DNA of 55,842 bases from Planctomycetota bacterium (GCA_003136555.1 PLEW01000114.1:1-55842), one strand, 5' to 3'. Numbered from the stretch's first letter, positions 44,503-53,581 are shown. A program made the numbers and translations. The notes: generated by a model from the sequence alone, not told the origin.

Positions 44503-46302
44503 ATGAGCAGGCAGCTGGCAATGCAGACCCGAGGCGCTCGACCCTGGGTGAGGGCGACGATGGCCGCCGTCGCCTGGCTCTGGTGCCTGGTGTCCTTCGC
44601 ACCACCGCTCGCAGCAGCGACCTTGGTGGTCGATCAGCGGCTGGCATCGGCTTCTGATGATGGACCTGGCACCGCGGAGAAGCCGTTTGCGACCATCGGC
44701 CGCGCGGTCAAGCAGGCCAAGGCGGGCGATAGCGTGCTCATCCGCTCCGGCCTCTACCGCGAAGCGGTCGTCCTGCCGGTGTCCGGCACCATCGACCGGC
44801 CGATCACCGTCCAGGCCGATATCGGCGCGGAGGTGGTGGTCACCGGCGCCGACCCCATCGCCGGCTGGCGCCGCGAGCCCGGGGCCGCCAACATCTTCAG
44901 CGCCCCGTGGCCGCACCGCCTGAACGGCGGCACTACCCATCCGTCCGATGCGTACCATGCGGTGATCGGCCGGGTGGAGCAGGTCATCGTCAACAACTAT
45001 CTCGCCCACCAGGTGCTCGAGGTGGGGCAGATGAGCCGGGGCTCCTTCTGCATCGATGCCGTCGCCGGACGACTGCTGGTGCAGAGCTCAGGCGATGAGC
45101 CGGTCGATCGGCAGACCGTCGAAGCATCGCTGCGCGATGTCCTGTGGGATGTGCGTGGCGACTACATCACCACCAGGGGGCTCCATTTCCGCTATGCCTG
45201 CAACCGCGCCCAGCTGGGCATGGCCGTCTTCCAGGGTGCCCATGCGCTGGTGGAGGCGTGCCTTTTCGAGCAGTCCAACGGCTGCGGTGCGCAGTTCCGC
45301 GGGACAGACATCACCGTGCGCGGATGCCGCTTCGAGAACAATGGGCAGCTCGGCTACGGCGGGACCGGCGCCCACCGCCTGCACATCGATGGCTGCACCA
45401 TCAGCGGCAACAACGCCAAGGATTTCGCGCGCGGTTGGGAGGCGGGAGGCGACAAGCTGTGCCTGTGCCGGGGGGTGGTGATCGAGAAGAGCCGCTTCAT
45501 CGCCAACCATGGCGTCGGCATCTGGTTCGACATCGGCAACGAGGACTGCTCGGTGTCGCAATGCCTGATCGCGGACAATGAGGATGCCGGGATCTTCTAT
45601 GAGATCAGCCTGGGCCTGCATGCGCACGACAATGTCGTCATCGGCAACGGCCTGCTCAGCGGCGCAGGTGCGTGGGGTGCGCGGGCGGGCATCTGCCTGT
45701 CGAGCTCGCCAGGTTGCGCCATCGAGCGCAACCTGCTGATCGGGAATCGCGAAGGCTTCGATTTTCGCGAGCAGGATCGCACCACACCGCGCATCGACCA
45801 TCCTGCGGAGGAGTGGATCTGGAACCATGACGAGATCATCCGCGGCAACCTCCTGGCCTACAACCTCGATGCGCAGGTCTGGGGGTGGTTCGACATCGGC
45901 GACGGCCGCCACTGGCCCCAGGCGATGCAGGCCCGGATGTCGGAAGGCGGGGCCGCCGCCACCGACCAGGCCGCCGCCTACCTGGCAAAGTCGCGCGCCG
46001 GTGCACCTGCCGGTCTCAGCCTCGAGAGGCTGAAGATCGCCTTCACCGGGAACTGCTACCTCCAGCAGCCCGGGCACGACCTGTTCAACTGGGGCGTCCC
46101 GTGGAAGCATATGCTCAGATTCAGCGATCTCGCCCAGCTGCACCGCGATCTCGCCCTGGAGGATGGGCAGAGCACGGTCGTGGCCGACTGCCCGGTCTCG
46201 TTGGGCACCCTGGATTTCCGCCTGCCGAAGGATCATCCGGCGCTGGCCATCGGCGCCTATCCGCAGGGCCCGGTGCCAGGCTGCATCATGGGCGCGCGCT
46301 GA
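44503..46302 (+). CDS. Secreted right-handed beta-helix protein, polysaccharide lyase-like
   Basis: A 599-residue protein with a signal peptide (MAAVAWLWCLVSFAPPLAAA). It opens with a DUF1565-like segment (GPGTAEKPFATIGRAVKQAKAGDSVLI) that starts right-handed beta-helices, then IRSGLYREAVVLP and many Asn/Cys-rich rungs such as NGQLGYGGTG and SRFIANHGVGIW. The fold fits a polysaccharide lyase or glycosidase; the active site cannot be assigned. GGAGG at 44491-44495 fixes the start. It is divergent from the C39 gene and is unrelated in N-terminal architecture to the beta-helix protein at 6.0-7.8 kb. Confidence 0.85.
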   Translation: MSRQLAMQTRGARPWVRATMAAVAWLWCLVSFAPPLAAATLVVDQRLASASDDGPGTAEKPFATIGRAVKQAKAGDSVLIRSGLYREAVVLPVSGTIDRPITVQADIGAEVVVTGADPIAGWRREPGAANIFSAPWPHRLNGGTTHPSDAYHAVIGRVEQVIVNNYLAHQVLEVGQMSRGSFCIDAVAGRLLVQSSGDEPVDRQTVEASLRDVLWDVRGDYITTRGLHFRYACNRAQLGMAVFQGAHALVEACLFEQSNGCGAQFRGTDITVRGCRFENNGQLGYGGTGAHRLHIDGCTISGNNAKDFARGWEAGGDKLCLCRGVVIEKSRFIANHGVGIWFDIGNEDCSVSQCLIADNEDAGIFYEISLGLHAHDNVVIGNGLLSGAGAWGARAGICLSSSPGCAIERNLLIGNREGFDFREQDRTTPRIDHPAEEWIWNHDEIIRGNLLAYNLDAQVWGWFDIGDGRHWPQAMQARMSEGGAAATDQAAAYLAKSRAGAPAGLSLERLKIAFTGNCYLQQPGHDLFNWGVPWKHMLRFSDLAQLHRDLALEDGQSTVVADCPVSLGTLDFRLPKDHPALAIGAYPQGPVPGCIMGAR

Positions 46303-46449
46303 CCGCGATCCGCCCCAGAGCTCCCAAGCCCCGCGTCAAGCAGCCAGGCATGCGGCGATGCATGGCCGCTCACCGATGACCGAATGGGCGGGGGAACATT
46401 GACCGCCCCCTGGTGGATCCTATGGTTGAATGAATCGGGGGTGGTGGGT

Positions 46450-47133
46450 ATGGCGAAGATCACGGTGATGTTCGGGTCCGATCCGCAGGGAGAATTCACC
46501 CTGAATAAGGATGAAATGAAGGTCGGACGGGCCACCGATTGCGAGATCGTCGTCGACAACCTGGGTGTCTCCCGCCACCATTGCTCGATCATCAAGCAGG
46601 GCGTGGACTGGGCGGTGGTGGATAAGGGCTCCAACAACGGCACCTATGTCGGCGGGCAGCGGATCACCACGCATGTCCTGCGCAACAATGACCGCGTGGT
46701 GATGGGCAAGCACAGCCTGCTCTACGATGCCACCGGCGTTGCCGAAGCGAACGACAAGAAGAAGGCCGCGGCCGGCATGGGCGGCGAGATGACGATGTTC
46801 GTCGATCAATCGGCGCTGGCCAAGGCGATGGCCGCGGATCCGAACCAGAAGCGCATGGCGATCGGCCTGGACCAGGGCGGCCGGCAAGTCACCGTGCCGC
46901 TGACCAAGGAGGAGACCACCATCGGATCGGGCCCGGCGGACATCCCGGCCAGGGGCTTCCTGGTCAAGCCGGTGCAGATCAAGATCGTCAAAGCGAGCGG
47001 CGGCCACCACCTGATCAACAGCGGCGGGTGGAGGGCGGTGAAGGTGAATGGCGCCAAGGTCAACGACGCCATGCTCAAGGCGGGGGATGTGATCACCCTC
47101 GCCGGCTCGATCTTCACCTATCGCCAGGCGTGA
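46450..47133 (+). CDS. Tandem FHA-domain protein
   Basis: A 227-residue cytosolic protein. The N-terminal FHA domain is canonical: GR at 26-27, SRHH at 41-44 and NNGT at 62-65, the phosphothreonine-binding set. The C-terminal ~90 residues resemble a second, degenerate FHA domain (TTIGSGPADI ... VNGAKV). Between them EMTMFVD places Thr115 in a short linker, a position reminiscent of the phospho-Thr in GarA/OdhI-like FHA proteins, so kinase control is conceivable. No kinase gene is in the window. The start is ATG 46450 with a G-rich upstream sequence. Confidence 0.85.
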   Translation: MAKITVMFGSDPQGEFTLNKDEMKVGRATDCEIVVDNLGVSRHHCSIIKQGVDWAVVDKGSNNGTYVGGQRITTHVLRNNDRVVMGKHSLLYDATGVAEANDKKKAAAGMGGEMTMFVDQSALAKAMAADPNQKRMAIGLDQGGRQVTVPLTKEETTIGSGPADIPARGFLVKPVQIKIVKASGGHHLINSGGWRAVKVNGAKVNDAMLKAGDVITLAGSIFTYRQA

Positions 47134-47251
47134 TGGAGCGTACGCAAAGCCATCTCCGGCCGGCGGTTGGCGGGCGGAGCGTCGCTCTGCGCAGCGATGG
47201 CGCCGGCTGCCAGCGCGGGCACGCGGGCGCTCCTGCCATGAGGATGCCCCG

Positions 47252-48241
47252 GTGACCAGATCGACCCAGCGGGAAGCCGGCAGGAGCACGGGGACGGATG
47301 CCGAACGGTGCCTTGCTCCGGAGCTCGCCGCGACGGCGTACTATCGCGGCAAGGGCGGCGTCCTCTTCGGCGCAGATTGCCTGGCCATCCTGCCCGGCAT
47401 CCGGACGGCGTGCATCGATACGGTCTTCGCCGACCCGCCCTTCAACATCGGCAAGCGCTATGGCGCGCGCACCGACGATGCGCTCCGGGACGACGAATAC
47501 CTGGCCTGGTGCAAGCGCTGGCTTGCAGAATGCGTGCGCATCCTGCGTCCGGGCGGCAGCCTGTTCGTCTACAACCTGCCCAAGTGGAACATCCTGCTCG
47601 GCGCCCATCTGATGGGATTGGGCATGGAGTTCCGCCACTGGATCGCCATCGAGATGAGCGCCTGCCTGCCGATCAGCGGACGCCTGCACCCCAGCCACTA
47701 TGGGCTGCTGTATTTCGCCAAGGGCAGACCGGCGACCTTCAGGAAGATCCGCACCCCGATCGCCGCCTGCCGGCATTGCGGCAAGGACGTCAAGGACTAC
47801 GGCGGCCACCGCGGCGCGCTCAATCCGCTCGGGCTCAACCTCAAGGATGTCTGGACCGATATCGCGCCGGTGCGGCATGCGACCTACAAGTCGATGGCGA
47901 GCCGGCCGAGCAATGCGCTCTCGACCAAGATCCTCGAACGGGTGGTCGAGATGTCGACCCATGCCGGCGACATCGTCGTCGATCCGTTCGGCGGCAGCGG
48001 CACGACCTATGCGGTCTGCGCCGCCAAGGGCCGGCAATGGATCGGCGCCGAGATCGATTACGCCGCCGTCATCGTCGACCGGCTCGAGAACCAGACCGTG
48101 CGTGCGCACGCCAACAGCGACATCATCGATGATGCGGCCCAGGGCCGTGCCGTCGCACCAAGGCCGGCAGCCCGGTCGGCAGCGGCGACGAAGGCCGCTG
48201 CTGCGGCGAGGACCAGGCCGCGGAGCGGGTCCGGCAGGTGA
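47252..48241 (+). CDS. Site-specific DNA methyltransferase, orphan, DPPF type
   Basis: A 329-residue DNA amino-methyltransferase of the beta class: DPPF at 61-64 (motif IV) comes before VDPFGGSGTT (motif I) near residues 245-254. It should methylate adenine N6 or cytosine N4 at a specific site. A CxxC-like segment (CRHCGKD) lies between them. The C-terminal tail is Ala/Arg-rich and unusual. It starts with GTG and is supported by GAGGATG upstream. No restriction endonuclease is adjacent. It is not closely similar to the other methyltransferase at 22.7-23.8 kb. Confidence 0.87.
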   Translation: MTRSTQREAGRSTGTDAERCLAPELAATAYYRGKGGVLFGADCLAILPGIRTACIDTVFADPPFNIGKRYGARTDDALRDDEYLAWCKRWLAECVRILRPGGSLFVYNLPKWNILLGAHLMGLGMEFRHWIAIEMSACLPISGRLHPSHYGLLYFAKGRPATFRKIRTPIAACRHCGKDVKDYGGHRGALNPLGLNLKDVWTDIAPVRHATYKSMASRPSNALSTKILERVVEMSTHAGDIVVDPFGGSGTTYAVCAAKGRQWIGAEIDYAAVIVDRLENQTVRAHANSDIIDDAAQGRAVAPRPAARSAAATKAAAAARTRPRSGSGR

Positions 48242-48382
48242 GCCGCCCGCCCGGTGGCGGGGCTGAGGGGGCGCTCGCACGCGAGTGCCGTACGGAGTAC
48301 CCCGGTGCGGACGAAGGCAGTGGCACCATGGCGCTCTCCACGTAGCCTCCGGTCGACATTCAAGAGCGAGAGGAGAGCGACG

Positions 48383-49633
48383 ATGAGCATGATGCGTGCG
48401 GCAGCCCTGTCGGTGGTGGCGCTCTGCCTGTTCGCCGATGATGGCGATTGGAAGCCGACCCTGAACGAGGCCAAGGCCAAGGACCTGGTGATCAATGGCA
48501 GGGCATGCGAGGTCTTCGAGCACGGGGTGAAGAAGGAATGGGGCTACCAGGCGCCCCAGCAGGACACCTTCATCGTCATCCATCCGAAGACGGAGCGCAG
48601 GGATGCCCCTCTCTATGTCGTCCTGCATTCCGCCGGCCACGACGTCTATTCGTGCGTGAAATGCACCTCGACCGTCGGCAACCACGACATCTACCGCTCG
48701 CCCGACGATTTCTATGCGCTCTATCTCGATTGCCGAGCCAATCATGGCGACTGGTGGTGGGGAGGCATGCATGTCAAGGATGCCAACCTCATCAGGATGA
48801 ACTCCGGTGGAGACCCGACTCCGGTGGAGCGGCGGGTCATGGATACGGTGCGCTGGGTGATGAAGACCTACGCCATCGATCCCAACCGCGTGTACCTGTG
48901 CGGGAACTCGATGGGCGGCAGCGGCACGCTCGGCATCGGCTTGCGCAACGGCGATGTCTTCGCGGCGATCAAGGCCAACGTCCCGGCGGGCATCGAGCAT
49001 GTCTCGAACCGCATGTACTTCCCGCCCAAGGCCGTCCCGGAGTCGCTCAAGCTCGCGGATCCTCCGGTGACGATCGATTACTCGGCGCAGAACGATGACT
49101 GGTCGTCTGGCCACGAGCGCTTCGTCAAGGCGATGAACGACAGGAAGTATGCCCTCTACTTCTATTGGGGCCCCTTCGGCCATGCGAACAACTCCGCCGC
49201 GATCATGAAGGTCAATGATCTGATCAATTCCTTCGACTGGCTGAGCATCAGGAAGAACGAGCCATATGCGGTGTTCACCAATGCCTCGGCCAACAGCGAA
49301 CTGCCCTGGCCCGCCAACCTCGCCAACAAGGCGCCAGGGCAGGTGAACGCCTTCTTCCGCTGGAGGAATGTCAGCGATGCGAAGGACAAGGCCGAGGTGT
49401 CGCTCTTCCTGACCACCCCGGCGGAGCTGAAGACCTCCTTCGCCATCCCGCAGGAGGAGAAGGCGGATGTCTCCCTGCGTCGGCTGCAGCACCTCCAGGT
49501 CAAGCCGGGCGAGACGGTCAACTGGACCTTCGGCTCGGCGTCGGGCTCCTCGGTCGCCGATGCCGAGGGCGTGATCACCGTGCCCGGCCTGACGATCTCC
49601 TCCGCTCCGGTGACGCTGAGCGTGAGCCGGTAG
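48383..49633 (+). CDS. Secreted alpha/beta hydrolase (PHB depolymerase/esterase-like)
   Basis: A 416-residue protein with a short export signal (MRAAALSVVALCLFA). An alpha/beta hydrolase domain carries GNSMGG as nucleophile elbow, VVLHSAGHD at the oxyanion region and PFGHANN with a candidate catalytic His. Similar proteins act as polyhydroxybutyrate depolymerases or carbohydrate esterases. The last ~130 residues form a beta-rich domain. AGGAG is well placed before the ATG. The methyltransferase-like frame on the other strand overlaps it entirely but is not believed. Confidence 0.82.
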   Translation: MSMMRAAALSVVALCLFADDGDWKPTLNEAKAKDLVINGRACEVFEHGVKKEWGYQAPQQDTFIVIHPKTERRDAPLYVVLHSAGHDVYSCVKCTSTVGNHDIYRSPDDFYALYLDCRANHGDWWWGGMHVKDANLIRMNSGGDPTPVERRVMDTVRWVMKTYAIDPNRVYLCGNSMGGSGTLGIGLRNGDVFAAIKANVPAGIEHVSNRMYFPPKAVPESLKLADPPVTIDYSAQNDDWSSGHERFVKAMNDRKYALYFYWGPFGHANNSAAIMKVNDLINSFDWLSIRKNEPYAVFTNASANSELPWPANLANKAPGQVNAFFRWRNVSDAKDKAEVSLFLTTPAELKTSFAIPQEEKADVSLRRLQHLQVKPGETVNWTFGSASGSSVADAEGVITVPGLTISSAPVTLSVSR

Positions 49634-49762
49634 CAGGGGTGGCGGAAGTTGCGCCGCCTTGGCCGCCGGAGCGATGACCGCCCATGGGCCGAGCGGCAGG
49701 CTGTGCTCATGGCGTGACCCGGAGCGACCCTGTGCCGGGCGCCGAGGTGAGCGGCGGGCGTC

Positions 49763-50551
49763 CCGTCGCCGGATCGCGCTGAGCTCGAAGACGATGGGGA
49801 TGTCGCCTTCCAGCCCGTGGACCATCCAGCGATGCGCTTTCACCTTCCGCATCGATCCGCCATCGTAGGGAGAGAACGGGTGCTCGGTGAAGGTGGTGAG
49901 GTCCAGTCCGGCGCGCAGCAGCGCGGTGAGGATGGTGCCGAGCCCATGGTTCCACCAGTATTCGCATCCGCGGATCGTCGCCTTCGGGTCGGCATACGAG
50001 CCCTGGGGCCTGATGATGATCGGCGATCCGCCGCTGTCGTAGGGGTAGCCCACCGTCCTGCCCGCGAGCATCCAGTACACCGGGTGGAAATCGACCAGGT
50101 AGAGCCTGCCGCCGACCCGCAGGTGCGAGGCGACGAGCGAGGACCAGTCCTGCAGGTCATCAAGCCAGCCGAGGACGCCATAGGTCATGTAGACCAGATC
50201 GAAGCGCTCAACGGCATGCCGGGGGAGGCCGGAGATATCGCTGCAGATGAAGGACGTATCCGCCTGCATGTCACGGGACAGCCGGGTGGCGAAGGCGATC
50301 GCTTCCGGGCTGAAATCGACGCCGACGACCGAGGCACCGCGCTTCGCGAGCGATATCGAGTCCATGCCGAAATGGCACATCAGGTGCAGGATGCGCTTGC
50401 CCCGCACATCGCCGATGCCCGCCTTCTCGATTGCGTGCAGCGAACCCCCCGTCTTCCTGAAGCGGGCGACATCGTAGAACGAGGATGCGATATTGATGCG
50501 GAATTTCTGCGCCCAGTTGCGCCGGTTCGCCTTCAGCCGATTCGGCTTCAT
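49763..50551 (-). CDS. Class I SAM-dependent methyltransferase, stop codon missing at the expected place
   Basis: The 262-residue conserved part is a class I methyltransferase: HLMCHFGMDSISLAKRGASVVGVDFS forms the SAM-binding motif I and the following acidic strand, and FDLVYMTYGVLGW gives motif IV. The family normally ends at about FELSAIRR, the left limit given here. In this sequence no stop occurs there; the frame stays open to 47114, antisense through the esterase and DNA methyltransferase genes. Another frame has a stop at 49707. A lost stop or a frameshift is likely. The start is the Met before KPNRLKANRR. The substrate is unknown. Confidence 0.7.
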
Positions 50552-50653
50552 GACCGCCTCCCCGCCAGACCATCCCGCAAAGGCATCCGCCGGGGCCAGC
50601 GCCGTCATGCATGCGTGCGCGGAGCGCATGATCGTGCGGGAAGCCGAGGGCGG

Positions 50654-51106
50654 TCAGCGGTCCGCCGGCCGCACCGCCTTGTCCGGCACGCCATCCGGCC
50701 GGCCTGCCATGCCCGCAGCGGAGCTGGCAGGCCAGGGCATGCCGAGGCGCACCCAGGCGGTGATGGCGGCGATCTCGGCGTTGCTCAGCTTGGCATCGGG
50801 CGGCATCTGCAGATCGCCATCCTCATAGCCTATGGCATCGATGAGCCGGCTGGTCTCTGGATGGCCAGGGACGACATCGGCGGTATGACCACCCCGCATC
50901 ATGGCCTCGCGTGAATCCAGCCGCAGGCCGTTGCGCTGCTTGCGTGCGCCATGGCAGCGCCAGCACTGATCGACCAGCACCGGCCTGACGCGCTCGAGGA
51001 AGAATTCATCGGGCGCCAGGCCTGCCGCGACCTGATCGTCGCCATCGGCGGCGACCAGGAGGAGCGTCAGCACGGCGAGGCGGATGGCGGACGGCGCTGT
51101 GCGCAT
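50654..51106 (-). CDS. Planctomycete-type cytochrome c (PSCyt1-like)
   Basis: A 150-residue protein with a signal peptide and one heme c site, CWRCH at 48-52, then RLDSREAMMRGGHTADVVPG and DLQMPPDAKLSNAEIAAITAWVRLGMPWP, the hallmark of the planctomycete cytochrome C (PSCyt1) domain. In many relatives this domain begins a very large protein; here it stands alone. AGGGGG lies seven bases before the ATG. It follows the metallophosphoesterase by 18 bases and both are probably driven by the ECF promoter at 52.1 kb. Confidence 0.87.
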   Translation of the reverse strand: MRTAPSAIRLAVLTLLLVAADGDDQVAAGLAPDEFFLERVRPVLVDQCWRCHGARKQRNGLRLDSREAMMRGGHTADVVPGHPETSRLIDAIGYEDGDLQMPPDAKLSNAEIAAITAWVRLGMPWPASSAAGMAGRPDGVPDKAVRPADR

Positions 51107-51124
51107 GGCTGCCCCCTGAGGCTC

Positions 51125-52051
51125 TCACGCCCTGACCACCGGGAGATCGAGCGGGAGGAAGGGTCCCTGGCGGCTGCTCGCGGCCACCGTGCGGTAGCCG
51201 AGGCCCTTGTAGGGCGAAGCCGGGTCCCACGGCACCGGCGCCTTCTTCGGCAGCGACCCGGGGGCGGGCAGGGCGAACATCAGCGAGAGTGCGGCATGGT
51301 GCTGTATATGCCCGGTCGAGTGGTGATGCTCCTGGTGGATATGGCCGTAGAAGACCGTGACATTGGCGTAGGGCATCAGGACATCGATGACCGACTGCCC
51401 ATCCTTGGTGTTCCAATCCCACTGCGGGTAGAGGTCGAAGAGCGGACGATGGGTGAAGACCACGATGCGCGCATCCGTCTTCAGCTTTGCAAGATCGGCC
51501 TTGAGCCAGTCGAGCTGCTGCTGACCGATCACCGCCGCCGGATCGGAGACGTTGTCGAGGACGATGAAATGCACCCCTTTGACGTCGAAGGTGTAGTGCA
51601 TCGCGCCGAAGAACTGCTGGTACATCTCGCCCCGGTCGAGCGAGGCATCGTGCTCGCCAGGCATGAAACGGACGGTCTTGGCCGTGAGCCGGCCCGCCGC
51701 CTCCATGAAGGCGGCCATGCGGCTCTTGCGCACCGCCTCATCCTCGACCAGGTGGGTGAGATCGCCGGTGAAGATGACGAATTCGGGACGCTTGTCCAAG
51801 GCGTTGACGGCGGCGACGGCCTTGTCCAGGGTGCCCTGGGAATCCGGGTTCACCCTCGCACCGGAGAAGCCGAGATGCACATCGGAGAGCTGCACGAAGG
51901 AGAAGTCGTCCTGGGCGCCTGGGGACAGGGCAGCGTCGGTGCCCTCAGCGCTTGAGCCGAGCGAAGGCATGCCGGAGACCAGGACCAGGCCGCCCAGGCC
52001 GGATAGCCCGAGGCGCATGAGGGTGCGGCGGTCGATGGGGGTGGTGGACAT
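51125..52051 (-). CDS. Tat-exported metallophosphoesterase
   Basis: A 308-residue calcineurin-like phosphoesterase with a twin-arginine signal (DRRTLMRLGLSGLGG). Metal-binding motifs are SDVHLG (Asp57, His59), GDLTH, GEHD (the family's GNHD with Glu for Asn), HRPL and GHIH. It should hydrolyse phosphate esters in the periplasm using a dimetal site; the substrate is unknown. AGGAGAT precedes the ATG. It is the first gene of an operon with the cytochrome and is divergent from the sigma factor. Confidence 0.87.
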   Translation of the reverse strand: MSTTPIDRRTLMRLGLSGLGGLVLVSGMPSLGSSAEGTDAALSPGAQDDFSFVQLSDVHLGFSGARVNPDSQGTLDKAVAAVNALDKRPEFVIFTGDLTHLVEDEAVRKSRMAAFMEAAGRLTAKTVRFMPGEHDASLDRGEMYQQFFGAMHYTFDVKGVHFIVLDNVSDPAAVIGQQQLDWLKADLAKLKTDARIVVFTHRPLFDLYPQWDWNTKDGQSVIDVLMPYANVTVFYGHIHQEHHHSTGHIQHHAALSLMFALPAPGSLPKKAPVPWDPASPYKGLGYRTVAASSRQGPFLPLDLPVVRA

Positions 52052-52107
52052 GGCGATCTCCTGGAGGGGGTGTCGATGGCCGGCGGCTGATGGCAGTCGG
52101 CTGCACA

Positions 52108-52136
52108 GGAGACCCGCGGGTGCGATGCTTTATTCC
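52108..52136 (-). promoter_or_regulatory. ECF-type promoter of the metallophosphoesterase operon
   Basis: On the minus strand GGAATAA (52136-52130) and GTCTCC (52113-52108) are separated by 16 bases. The same GGAATAA-N16-GTCT arrangement stands on the plus strand before the sigma factor. The ATG follows about 56 bases downstream. Confidence 0.65.
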
Positions 52137-52196
52137 TGCGTCTTGTGCCCGGTTGCCAGGTGCGCATGGTGGGCCGCGACCGGTCGCCATATGCTG

Positions 52197-52225
52197 GGAA
52201 TAAAACCACCGACATCCGTGTCTGA
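52197..52225 (+). promoter_or_regulatory. ECF-type promoter of the sigma/anti-sigma operon
   Basis: GGAATAA (52197-52203) and GTCTGA (52220-52225) are separated by 16 bases, as in the divergent promoter. The match of both boxes and the spacer argues that the ECF sigma factor transcribes its own operon and the divergent one. Confidence 0.65.
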
Positions 52226-52270
52226 TATGGGAGGAGGGCAGGCGCCCGGCGACCCTCCGACGAGGCGCTG

Positions 52271-52789
52271 ATGGAAGCGGCATTGCGTGAACGGTTCAAC
52301 CAGGCGATCCTGCCGCATCTGGATGCCGCCTACACCCTGGCACGCTGGGTGCTGCGCGACGACCACGATGCCGAGGACGTGGTGCAGGAGGCGATGATCA
52401 AGGCCATGCGCTTCATCGGCGATCTCAAGGGGGCCGATGGTCGTGGGTGGCTGCTGGCCATCGTCCGTACCACCGCGTTCACCTGGCTCCAGCGCCACCG
52501 TCCAGGCGATATCAGCATGAGCACGGCAGCGCTCGAGGTGCAGGAAGCCCCCGGTGGTGCACCGGATGCGGCGCTCCAGCAGGCCGATGCAGCGCAGCAG
52601 CTCGGCGCCGCGCTCGAGCGGCTGCCATTGGAGTTCCGCGAGGTGATCGTCCTGCGTGAACTGCAGGGCCTCTCCTACCAGGCGATCAGCGACATCGTGC
52701 ACAGCCCGATCGGCACGGTGATGTCCCGCCTGTCCCGCGGCCGCGAGCAGCTCGCCCGCGTGCTCGGCTCCCGGGCGACGGAGGTCTAG
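52271..52789 (+). CDS. ECF RNA polymerase sigma factor
   Basis: A 172-residue extracytoplasmic function sigma factor: region 2 is DAEDVVQEAMIKAMRFIGDL..WLLAIVRTTAFTW and region 4 is LPLEFREVIVLRELQGLSYQAISDIVHSPIGTVMSRLSRGRE, with the short linker typical of this group. It should direct RNA polymerase to the GGAATAA-type promoters described above. GAGG lies just upstream of the ATG. The anti-sigma gene follows after one base. Confidence 0.93.
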   Translation: MEAALRERFNQAILPHLDAAYTLARWVLRDDHDAEDVVQEAMIKAMRFIGDLKGADGRGWLLAIVRTTAFTWLQRHRPGDISMSTAALEVQEAPGGAPDAALQQADAAQQLGAALERLPLEFREVIVLRELQGLSYQAISDIVHSPIGTVMSRLSRGREQLARVLGSRATEV

Positions 52790-52790
52790 G

Positions 52791-53537
52791 ATGGAGTGCA
52801 CCCAGGCCCGCAACGTGCTGCATGGCTATCTCGATGGCGAACTCGACCAGGAGACGGCCCGCGCATGCGAGCTCCATGTCGCCTCGTGCCCGGACTGCGC
52901 GCTGGAGCGCGACCGCCAGCTCGCCCTCCAGCGCACCCTGCGCCAGGTCATCCCCCGGCAGGCACCCCCGGCTCTGCGGCAGCGCATCGTCGCTGAGCTG
53001 GATGCGGTCGTCACATCGAGTGCGAAGCGGGTGGCATGGCCCCAGCTCGGCCTGTGGGGCTCGCTCGCGGCCGTCCTGCTGGTCACCTGGTTCGCCGCCC
53101 GCCTGTGGTATGCCCCATCGGCATCCGCGGCGCTGGAGCAGGAGGTGGTGGCGGCCCATGTGCGCTCGCTCCTGCCCGGCCACCTCACCGATGTCGCATC
53201 CAGCGATCACCATACCGTCAAGCCCTGGTTCACCGGTCGCATCGAGTTCGCCCCCTGGGTCGAGGATCTCGCTGCCCAGGGCTTCCCGCTCATCGGCGGC
53301 CGTCTCGAGGTGATGTCCGGCACCAGGGTCGCTGCCCTGGTGTACCAGCGCCGTCAGCACACCATCAACCTCTTCGAACGGCCTGCCGGCAGCGAAGCCC
53401 CGGCGATGAAGACGACCTCCCGCGAGGGCTATCACATCCTCGCCTGGAGCCAGGACGGGCGGTATTTCGTCGCGATCTCCGATATCGCCATGGCGGAGCT
53501 GGTGGAGCTGCAGGGCGCTGTCCGCCAGGCCCAATGA
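52791..53537 (+). CDS. Membrane anti-sigma factor with zinc finger
   Basis: A 248-residue anti-sigma factor. The N-terminal ZAS domain has His29, Cys33 and Cys36 (HVASCPDC) as zinc ligands, followed by a single transmembrane helix (GLWGSLAAVLLVTWFAARLWY) and a periplasmic sensor domain with DLAAQGFPLIGGRLEV and VYQRRQHTINLF, known from many such regulators. It should hold the sigma factor inactive until a periplasmic signal is received. Translation is probably coupled to the sigma gene. Confidence 0.92.
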   Translation: MECTQARNVLHGYLDGELDQETARACELHVASCPDCALERDRQLALQRTLRQVIPRQAPPALRQRIVAELDAVVTSSAKRVAWPQLGLWGSLAAVLLVTWFAARLWYAPSASAALEQEVVAAHVRSLLPGHLTDVASSDHHTVKPWFTGRIEFAPWVEDLAAQGFPLIGGRLEVMSGTRVAALVYQRRQHTINLFERPAGSEAPAMKTTSREGYHILAWSQDGRYFVAISDIAMAELVELQGAVRQAQ

Positions 53538-53581
53538 TGCTCCAGCCAGGAGGCTGACCGGCGCGCACCAGCGGCGGTGAT

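Noticed and set aside
47114-50629. Single 1171-residue protein on the minus strand
   Set aside because: Only the first ~260 residues look like a real protein; the rest is antisense to two well-supported genes.
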